Source of the DNA: Blastocatellia bacterium
GTDB lineage: Bacteria; Acidobacteriota; Blastocatellia; UBA7656
Reading direction: 5' to 3'
NCBI GenBank assembly: GCA_035275065.1
Contig: DATENM010000028.1
Span: forward strand, 1-64,000
DNA length: 64,000 bases
A program made the translations under genes and the position numbers. The number at the start of each line of letters is the position of its first letter. The first letter of the stretch is position 1. Below the pieces are notes generated by a model. The model saw only the letters and a program-made list of their open reading frames with translations. It ran no database searches and was not told where the DNA came from. Shown here in pieces: positions 58,554 through 64,000 of the stretch.

Positions 58554-58823
58554 CTTTATACCTCCTTCGTAACACCTGGCTACATTGGTGGTATAGGGGC
58601 ATACCTGCAGCGTACAAGGCAACAGAGGGACGGGCTTTTTCTTATTAAATTGTTTGAAGCCGCCTCAACTATGCACTCTCTAGCTAACCCGCCTCGGCAG
58701 GGGTAGCAGAGCCATTTGATTCCGGCAGGATTTACTTAAGCAACTAGCGTACACAAAGCAATTTGAGGCGGTTAGCGCAGGAATTTCATCCATTTGGAAG
58801 ATAACAGGCCCGATAAATGGTAG

Positions 58824-58979
58824 GTGAATCCCTAGAAGGAATAAAGGGAAACCCTTAAATCAGCGGAATACCGCGGGTACTGCGGTATTGCACGGCGTAG
58901 AGGAATCCCTTAGCCCGCAGAATCCTGGAGAATCCCGCGGATGCCGTTGGATTTCGCGGTATGAAGGAAACCCTTAAAT
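58824..58979. repeat. Array of five GGRAAYCCCTTA-like direct motifs
   Basis: Copies: GGTGAATCCCTA (about 58823), GGGAAACCCTTAAAT (58846-58860), AGGAATCCCTTAG (58901), GGAGAATCCCGCG (about 58927) and AAGGAAACCCTTAAAT (58964-58979). The stem AATACCGC/GCGGTATT lies between them. All have the same orientation and irregular 23-54-nt spacing, as in multi-site operators. No binding protein is known. Confidence 0.6.
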
Positions 58980-59180
58980 TCGCGGCTTTCCTTAGCAGTT
59001 CCCGAGCCTTGCCAGCGTCGTGAAACGCGCGGCTGAGCGGATTTCAACACCCACGGAAGGAAATAAACGCAAGGTTTGCGCCACCGTCGGTCGAGGTTGC
59101 AGGTCTTATCCGGCGAGGGCCAAAGTCATCCGAGCATATATCAGCCAGCAGCCAATCTTTCGGGAGAATGAGCGGCGGGC

Positions 59181-59223
59181 GCCGCGCGGCAAAGCTTCAT
59201 AGCTGAAGCCTGCCGCGCGCGGC
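59181..59223 (-). terminator. GC-rich stem-loop downstream of the phosphatase gene
   Basis: GCTTCA (59194-59199) and TGAAGC (59204-59209) close a TAGC loop, extended by GCCGCGCGGC (59181-59190) against GCCGCGCGCGGC (59212-59223). It starts about 27 bases after the phosphatase stop in its reading direction. There is no T-run, so it may stabilise or end the transcript by other means. Confidence 0.45.
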
Positions 59224-59250
59224 GGGCCAGGACTTGCGTCAGTAATGAGC

Positions 59251-59859
59251 TTAGCGATTGGGAGTGGCGACAAGTATGCTGCCGCCTTTGTCTGTCGATT
59301 TTTGCTTGCCGAGGCCGGCGTGGTATTCGTAGACGAAAGCCTTGAGCGTGGCGTGGCTGACCAATCCTTTTTCAAATTGAAACTGCTTCATCTCGGTGAA
59401 AGCCTGATCGGCGCTCCAGTCGTTGTGCATCATTCGGTAAACCGCCGTCATCACGCCCGTGCGGTGGCGTCCACCATGGCAGTGAACAAATACCGGCTGA
59501 TTGGCCGGGTCATCGACAATCTTAAGAAAGGTTCCGACCTGTTGCTGATTCGGCTTGTCTTTGGTGTTCATCTTGATCCGGTAGAACTTCATTCCGGCGG
59601 CTTCGACCAGTTGCGCTTCTTTGGCCTCGCCCTCTTCTTGTAGATCGATCACGGTCTTGACGCCGAGCGCGGCCAGTGCCGCATAGTCCCGCTCTTGCGG
59701 CTGAGCGCCGCGAAAATAATTATCGTTAATACAGCCGAAATTCTTAATTTGAATCGCTGCCAGTTTTTCACGCCGGGGGGTCTCGGCAAACACGCACACC
59801 GAAAGCGCCAGGATGACTACAGCCATCAGGGCACGATGTCCATTCGTGATTTTATGCAT
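59251..59859 (-). CDS. Exported dual-specificity/tyrosine phosphatase-like protein
   Basis: A 202-residue protein with a signal peptide (LMAVVILALSVCVFA) and a cysteine-phosphatase domain. The P-loop is VHCHGGRHRTGV, with nucleophile C127 and R133 (C-X5-R-T). A general-acid aspartate candidate lies in KIVDDPANQP. The start of the domain, NDNYFRGAQPQERDYAALAALG, is typical of DSP/PTP-like proteins that act on phosphotyrosine or phosphoinositide-type substrates. Export is unusual, and makes it a natural counterpart of the kinase-like exported protein encoded 220 bp upstream on the same strand (inference). Confidence 0.88.
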   Translation of the reverse strand: MHKITNGHRALMAVVILALSVCVFAETPRREKLAAIQIKNFGCINDNYFRGAQPQERDYAALAALGVKTVIDLQEEGEAKEAQLVEAAGMKFYRIKMNTKDKPNQQQVGTFLKIVDDPANQPVFVHCHGGRHRTGVMTAVYRMMHNDWSADQAFTEMKQFQFEKGLVSHATLKAFVYEYHAGLGKQKSTDKGGSILVATPNR

Positions 59860-60082
59860 ACTACACCTACCTTAGAATCTGAAATGGATCTTTGTTTTGG
59901 CGCGTGGAATGTAAAAGATGATACTCCGGGCGACAAAACAAAGGCAAGGAAATTCGCTAGCGGCTTTTCGGACGAGCTTGCTCAGTGAACCGGGTCGGCG
60001 GCGCGCGGCGGGCAAGTTCGTTGCCCCATTCACCCAATAAAATGGGCCGACAGCGACATGAGGCAGAGCCAAACGGGGCGCT

Positions 60083-61135
60083 TTACTTCAAGTTCTGGAG
60101 CTGGTTGATGCGGGCGCGCAAGGCGCGCAGGTAGATGGCCGTTTCTGTCTGGTCGAAGCCGCCGGCGCGAAAGGCGTCCGACAGTTGTTGATCCGAAAGG
60201 CGGGCCAGGAGATTGCCCATCCAGCGGGCGTTCTCGACGCGCACCCCTTCGAGGGCGCGACCGGCCCGCTGCCGCTTCTCGTGAAACGAAACGACGCCCT
60301 GCGACACACCGGCGATGAAGCGATGCTCGGCGAAATCTTTTGGACGACCTTGCGTTCCGGCGGGCAACTCTCCCCATAGCGGCAGGCTGGTGAACCACTT
60401 TCCCGTCGAGCCGAGCGTCGCGCCCAGATCGCTCACGTAATAAATGAGCCTGGCGGGGTCGTTGCCATTCTTTTTCGAAGGCCGCACGATCTTGTTGTTG
60501 AGCGTCTTGAGATCGAAATTATTCAGCAGCGCCATCAGGACCTTCAGGCCGTCCAGCTCGCGCGTCCCGACGAAGGGGTTCGAGTCCCAGGCCCAGCGCT
60601 CGACCTTCTTGAAGCCATCGTTATCGCGTTCGAATCGGACATCTTCTATGGCGTCATCGCCGTACCCTTCGATGTGGGCGCGCTTGACGAAGTAATCCTG
60701 ATCCGTGTGAAAGCCGACGGCCCAGACGATGCGGCTGGCGACAGTTTCGGGCCGGGCTTCCGGCCCAAACTTCACGACCCAGCGGCGACCCCGGCTGTCT
60801 TCGACATCGATCTTCTTCCAATGGCCGGTGGGGTGTTTCTGAACAAAAGTGAAGCGGGCGGACAGGTCCGGCTCGCCTTTCTTGCCGCCGGTGCCGTAGA
60901 AGAGGTCGCGCTGCTCAATGTCAAAGGGGTCTTCCCACATCACCGCTGAGCCGATCACCGCTTCCCCGGCCTCAGGCTTCTGGAGGTCTTCTTTCGTCGG
61001 CTTCTGCGGCGCGAGCCGCGCCGCTTTCTGTGCGCCGAGGTCGGACGGCGGGCCGCCGGCGGCGGTCGCGCCGATCATCAAGCACAGGGTCAGAAGCGTT
61101 GCGATGATGCTTTGCTTTTTCATGCTCGCCGGCAT
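60083..61135 (-). CDS. Exported protein-kinase-like protein of unknown family
   Basis: A 350-residue protein with a signal peptide (IIATLLTLCLMIGATAAG). I do not recognise a named family. It shows a kinase-like motif series: strand lysine K122 in RRWVVKFGPEARPE, E130 eight residues later, D208-L-K-x-x-N213 in NNFDLKTLNNKI (the catalytic-loop pattern of protein kinases) and D236-L-G in YYVSDLGATLG (a DFG equivalent). No glycine-rich loop is clear, and the K-E distance is short, so an atypical or secreted kinase (Fam20/HipA-like level of divergence) or a non-catalytic relative is possible. It follows the Omp85-type barrel gene by 27 bp and is surely co-transcribed with it. Confidence 0.7.
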   Translation of the reverse strand: MPASMKKQSIIATLLTLCLMIGATAAGGPPSDLGAQKAARLAPQKPTKEDLQKPEAGEAVIGSAVMWEDPFDIEQRDLFYGTGGKKGEPDLSARFTFVQKHPTGHWKKIDVEDSRGRRWVVKFGPEARPETVASRIVWAVGFHTDQDYFVKRAHIEGYGDDAIEDVRFERDNDGFKKVERWAWDSNPFVGTRELDGLKVLMALLNNFDLKTLNNKIVRPSKKNGNDPARLIYYVSDLGATLGSTGKWFTSLPLWGELPAGTQGRPKDFAEHRFIAGVSQGVVSFHEKRQRAGRALEGVRVENARWMGNLLARLSDQQLSDAFRAGGFDQTETAIYLRALRARINQLQNLK

Positions 61136-61162
61136 GCTTTCAAGATCGTCGTCGGCCCGCCC

Positions 61163-62434
61163 CTAGAAGGCTTCGCCGACGCCCATCGACAGGGTGTGGC
61201 CGACTCTGCCGATGCCGTAATCGATGCGGAAGTTGATCGGGTACTTTTTCGTCAGCCGGAAGCGCAGGCCGGCGCCGCCGCCCGGCAACAGGTCATCGAA
61301 GGCCATGTCACTCAATTGCTTGCCGACCCAGCCGACGCCGCCAAAGCCGACTACCCCCAGCCGCTCGGTCAAGCCGATGCCCAGAAGCTTCGGCAGTTGC
61401 ACACGGTATTCCGCCTGCGTCGCCCACATGCGGCGATCCTGGAAGCGGCCCGCCGTGTAGCCGCGCACGTAGTTGCGCGCCCCGTAAAGGCAGAGGTCAT
61501 AAAACGGCACGCGGTCGCCGGCGGCGGCGCAGCCGAGCGCGCCGAAGGCCAGCACCTGGCGCTCGCTCAACCCGTGATAGCCTTCGAATCTCACCTGGTA
61601 GACTTGATAGTCGAACTTGCTGCCCAGCGCCTTTAAGAAGAAGTCGCCGCCGACATTCAAGATCGTTCCCCCGGTCGGATAAAACGTATCATCGCGGGTG
61701 TCGCGCTGAAGGTGCGGCCCGATGGCGACCGTTCTCGTGCTTAACAGGCCGGCGACCGCCGCGACAATGTCCGCCCGCAGTTGGTCGTTCTCTTCCGGCA
61801 GGCCGCGCGACTTCAGGTGGCTGAAATCTATCCCGGCATTCATCTGGCGCAGTTGAAAGCGCGGGCCGAGGTAAACATGCTTAGCGATGCGAACCAGCGT
61901 CTGCGCGCCGAAGCCCTTGCCTTTGATGTTGATCGGCAGGAATAGGCCGCGGGCGCCGGCGAGCTTGCCGACGCCGTAAAAATCCCAGTTGACGTTGCCA
62001 TCGGCGATGCCGGCGACGACTCGATACTTGTCCTGCTTGAGGTGAAAACTGCCACCGACCAGCGCCCCCCAACTGCCATTACTGGTATACATGCCGACCG
62101 TGCCAAAGAACGAAGGCGGCGTGAGCTTATCTTCCTTATTCATCCTGAAGACGTAACCGACCACCCACTGGAGCCCGGTGCCAAGGGCCGGGCTGGAGAT
62201 CGGATATGGCGCGATGACCAGCTCGCCGTTCTTACTTTGTCCGTTGTCCGGGCTCCCCGGCGCTTGCGTCGTCGCCGCCGCCGCTTGCTCTGTGGAAAGA
62301 GAAGGTTCAGAAGTGACTTTCTCGGCCTCCTGTTTCTGCTGCGCTTTCGCCTGTGCCCATGACGAGATCGGCATGGCCAGCGATAAGCCCATCGAGCAAA
62401 CGAGAATGAAGGAGTATCTTGCGAATCGTTTCAT
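61163..62434 (-). CDS. Omp85/BamA-superfamily outer-membrane barrel without POTRA domains
   Basis: A 423-residue protein with a signal peptide (YSFILVCSMGLSLAMPISSWA), a glutamine/alanine-rich linker and a 16-strand-type barrel (surface antigen domain). The Omp85 hallmark is present as YVRGYTAGRFQDRRMWATQAEYR in split form (VRGYTAG, FQDRRMW), together with RDTRDDTFYPTGG and a C-terminal phenylalanine (VGHTLSMGVGEAF) typical of BAM substrates. No POTRA domain precedes the barrel, so it is not BamA itself; patatin-type or orphan surface antigens are the closest analogues. The next gene encodes the exported kinase-like protein, which may be secreted, anchored or processed with its help. Confidence 0.88.
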   Translation of the reverse strand: MKRFARYSFILVCSMGLSLAMPISSWAQAKAQQKQEAEKVTSEPSLSTEQAAAATTQAPGSPDNGQSKNGELVIAPYPISSPALGTGLQWVVGYVFRMNKEDKLTPPSFFGTVGMYTSNGSWGALVGGSFHLKQDKYRVVAGIADGNVNWDFYGVGKLAGARGLFLPINIKGKGFGAQTLVRIAKHVYLGPRFQLRQMNAGIDFSHLKSRGLPEENDQLRADIVAAVAGLLSTRTVAIGPHLQRDTRDDTFYPTGGTILNVGGDFFLKALGSKFDYQVYQVRFEGYHGLSERQVLAFGALGCAAAGDRVPFYDLCLYGARNYVRGYTAGRFQDRRMWATQAEYRVQLPKLLGIGLTERLGVVGFGGVGWVGKQLSDMAFDDLLPGGGAGLRFRLTKKYPINFRIDYGIGRVGHTLSMGVGEAF

Positions 62435-62770
62435 AACGCCCCCGGTTCTTACTGCTTATCATCCGCTGGTGTTTGCAGGGTCGCTCACGCTCCAGCGATA
62501 ATGCCGGTCAGGCTCGATTGTATCGGATGATTGCCAGGCCGATAACTGTCAGTTTTGACAGTGACCGACTACAAAAGACGGCGTTGTGAGGATGTGGCGA
62601 TGGCGGTTTGCAAATGCGATTAGCCTGAGCTACGAAGGCACGAAGACTCATGATCGCTTTTGTGTTTCCTGATCTCATCATGCCTTTGTGGCGCTTCCCC
62701 TGGCTAAATTCATCTGCAACCGATCCGGGGCAGAAGTTTGTCGGTCGGGTGGCGCGCTCACCGCTCAGAT
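62435..62770. other. Gap between the barrel gene and the soluble histidine kinase gene
   Basis: No gene is visible. It contains the palindrome ACTGTCA-GTTT-TGACAGT at 62545-62562, about 110 bases upstream of the barrel gene, which is a plausible operator. The rest is unremarkable sequence downstream of the kinase gene. Confidence 0.5.
62545..62562. promoter_or_regulatory. Operator-like palindrome upstream of the barrel/kinase-like operon
   Basis: ACTGTCA (62545-62551) and TGACAGT (62556-62562) form perfect 7-bp arms around GTTT. It lies in the presumed promoter region of the outer-membrane barrel gene, which reads leftwards from 62434. Confidence 0.4.
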
Positions 62771-63586
62771 TCAGTCCGCCGCCCGACCCGATATCTGACC
62801 CGATAGGGCGGGTGCCTTGGTTTCCGTACGTGATGGACCCGACACCACAGCGGGCGCGAAGGGGAAACAAACTTTGAAGGTCGCCCCCTGCCCTTTGCCG
62901 GGACTGAGCGCCATGATCTTGCCGCCATGTTTTTCGACCAGATGCCGCGCGATAGCCAGTCCTAGCCCGAGGCCCTCCTGCGCGGTCTGGGTGCGTCTCT
63001 CTTGCCGGAAGCGCTCGAAGACATAGGGCAGAAAATCGGCGCTGATTCCCTGGCCGCTATCGCTCACGGTGATCTCGACGCCGCCCTCCGAACGTCTGAG
63101 CCGGACTTCGATGTGGCCGCCGTGCGGCGTGAACTTGATGGCATTCGACAGCAGGTTGGTAAAGACTTCTTCCAACTGAACGGGATCGCCGATGATCGAG
63201 GCGGCAGGCGTTTCGATGTGGGAGGTCAACTGGATCGTCTTCGCAAGCGCCTGTGGGGCCATCGTCTCGATGGCGTCTTTCATGATCGGCACCAGCGCAA
63301 TGGATCTGGCGTCATCCCAGAGGTCGGTGCGCTGCTTTCTCGAAATGGCGAGGAGCTGGTTGAGCAGCCGGGCCTGGAGCCGCCCGTTACGCCGAATAAC
63401 TTCAAAGCCCTTCAACATCGCTTCGTCGGAGGGCGCTCGCCGGCACAGCAGTTCGGCCCAGCTAAGAATGATCTGGCTGGTGTTGCGTATTTCGTGCGCA
63501 ATCATCGCCAGGGATTCATCCTGATTCCAGGTGTTGCTGCCTGACGGATCGTCCTTCAGCTGTTTAGAGCGTGACTGTTGTGCCAT
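62771..63586 (-). CDS. Soluble histidine kinase (HisKA/HATPase_c only)
   Basis: A 271-residue kinase with almost no sensor region: HisKA box LAMIAHEIRNTSQIILSWAEL with phospho-acceptor His, and HATPase_c with N box NLLSNAIKF, G1 DSGQGIS, F box FERFRQE and G2 GLGLGLAIARHLV. It must receive its signal from another protein or from unidentified contacts. No cognate regulator is adjacent. Its leader, TTCGGGAAGGTGGACG directly before the ATG, is identical to that of the histidine kinase gene starting at 51817, which suggests duplication or shared regulation. Confidence 0.92.
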   Translation of the reverse strand: MAQQSRSKQLKDDPSGSNTWNQDESLAMIAHEIRNTSQIILSWAELLCRRAPSDEAMLKGFEVIRRNGRLQARLLNQLLAISRKQRTDLWDDARSIALVPIMKDAIETMAPQALAKTIQLTSHIETPAASIIGDPVQLEEVFTNLLSNAIKFTPHGGHIEVRLRRSEGGVEITVSDSGQGISADFLPYVFERFRQERRTQTAQEGLGLGLAIARHLVEKHGGKIMALSPGKGQGATFKVCFPFAPAVVSGPSRTETKAPALSGQISGRAAD

Positions 63587-63658
63587 CGTCCACCTTCCCG
63601 AAATGCCTAATCTGACAAGGGCCTGACTGCATGTGAAAAATGCCGCGAAAACCGGGCG

Positions 63659-63985
63659 CTAACGGAATTCAGCATGACTGCGCGCTTTGGAGCGCCCGGT
63701 GGCTAACTTGGCAAACAACCGCAGCCAGTCCTCGCGCGTCGCCAGGCGAAGATTCATCCCGTTGGGCATGACGACGAACTGCGCAGGCCGTTTCTGCTTG
63801 AGTCGAATCTCGCGGTCAAGGGCGACATCATGAGCGCCGGGCTTATCGCCCTGCGACAGGTAATCGAGGCCAAGCGCCAGCCGGGCGTGCGCTTCGGCCA
63901 ACTCGTGAAAGGTCATCTGAGCCATCGGCATCAGGCGCCAGTTTTCGAGGTTGAACCAGCAGACATCTGTGTCTATGGCGACCAT
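63659..63985 (-). CDS. Hypothetical protein
   Basis: A 108-residue reading frame near the window end, preceded by AGGGG. There is no signal peptide or known motif; a helical segment (TFHELAEAHARLALGLDYLSQG) is followed by a basic tail. It is accepted with moderate confidence because of codon use like its neighbours. If translation starts further upstream, outside the window, this is only the C-terminal part. Confidence 0.5.
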   Translation of the reverse strand: MVAIDTDVCWFNLENWRLMPMAQMTFHELAEAHARLALGLDYLSQGDKPGAHDVALDREIRLKQKRPAQFVVMPNGMNLRLATREDWLRLFAKLATGRSKARSHAEFR

Positions 63986-64000
63986 TGAATCAAACCCCTG

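Larger units (their letters stand above)
58554..59250. other. Long gap with repeated GGAAACCCTTA motifs and hairpins
   Basis: No credible gene is visible in about 700 bp. The central part carries five copies of a direct motif, annotated separately, plus the stem AATACCGC/GCGGTATT (58867-58889). A GC-rich hairpin at 59181-59223 follows. It should include the promoter of the kinase gene that reads leftwards from 58553 and the transcript end of the phosphatase gene. Confidence 0.5.

Noticed and set aside
60555-60585. tRNA T-arm-like string GGTTCGAGTCCC
   Set aside because: It lies inside the kinase-like coding sequence, and no acceptor stem or anticodon arm can be folded around it.

Overview
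The window is a GC-rich bacterial chromosome segment with dense single-copy genes. It has no rRNA or tRNA gene, no recognisable transposase or integrase, no phage gene and no CRISPR array. The gene content fits an Acidobacteriota bacterium, probably of the Blastocatellia type. The pointers are a Ser/Thr kinase fused to a TolB-like domain and TPRs, an Oar-like TonB-dependent receptor with a carboxypeptidase-regulatory-like N-terminus, a DUF1800/DUF1501 secreted pair, a Tat-exported gluconate-dehydrogenase-type subunit with its GMC flavoprotein, and many intergenic palindromes. This placement is inference; there is no marker RNA to settle it.

Layout. 0.3-5.6 kb: secA, then a PhoB-type response regulator and its membrane histidine kinase, which has an eight-cysteine sensor domain. 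5.8-12.2 kb: a small zinc-ribbon-like protein, a secreted alpha/beta hydrolase, a soluble class III cyclase-like protein, the TPR kinase, a DedA membrane protein and an ROK sugar kinase. 12.3-18.4 kb: lepA, lutB, lutC, a DinB-like protein, a SIS-domain sugar isomerase and a SnoaL-like protein. 18.6-24.2 kb: inorganic pyrophosphatase, dTDP-glucose dehydratase, glycogen phosphorylase and acyl-CoA dehydrogenase. 24.4-28.9 kb: a GT39-like membrane glycosyltransferase, a patatin phospholipase and two small exported proteins, one with an HExxH motif. 29.4-35.8 kb: the DUF1800/DUF1501 pair, then the Tat-exported subunit and GMC oxidoreductase. 36.2-42.4 kb: an RND efflux pair, an ECF sigma factor and two divergent small membrane proteins. 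42.6-48.9 kb: S9 peptidase, Gfo/Idh/MocA dehydrogenase, ECF41-type sigma factor, an MBL-fold protein and an FAD-dependent desaturase-like oxidoreductase. 49.2-58.6 kb: a minus-strand signalling block in the order histidine kinase, NarL regulator, receiver-only regulator with a frameshifted HTH remnant, TonB receptor, second histidine kinase. 59.3-62.4 kb: an exported set of a C-X5-R phosphatase, a kinase-like protein (K, E, DLKxxN, DLG) and an Omp85-type barrel. 62.8-64 kb: a soluble histidine kinase and a hypothetical protein.

Two patterns stand out beyond the genes. First, many intergenic spaces hold long inverted repeats whose arms are arrays of 7-, 8- or 9-nt words. The word differs between families (AAGTAAA/AAGGCAA, RCGCARAGG, GATTTTN, RCACRGAG, GTGACRR), and the two arms of an element often carry the same kinds of words in a different order. 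Second, the ECF sigma gene and the divergent membrane-protein genes are served by two back-to-back sites, TTGTAACC-N16-CTCT(T/G)T, with identical spacing, which look like an autoregulated ECF promoter pair. The leading protein-level candidate for something undescribed is the exported kinase-like protein next to an outer-membrane barrel and an exported phosphatase.
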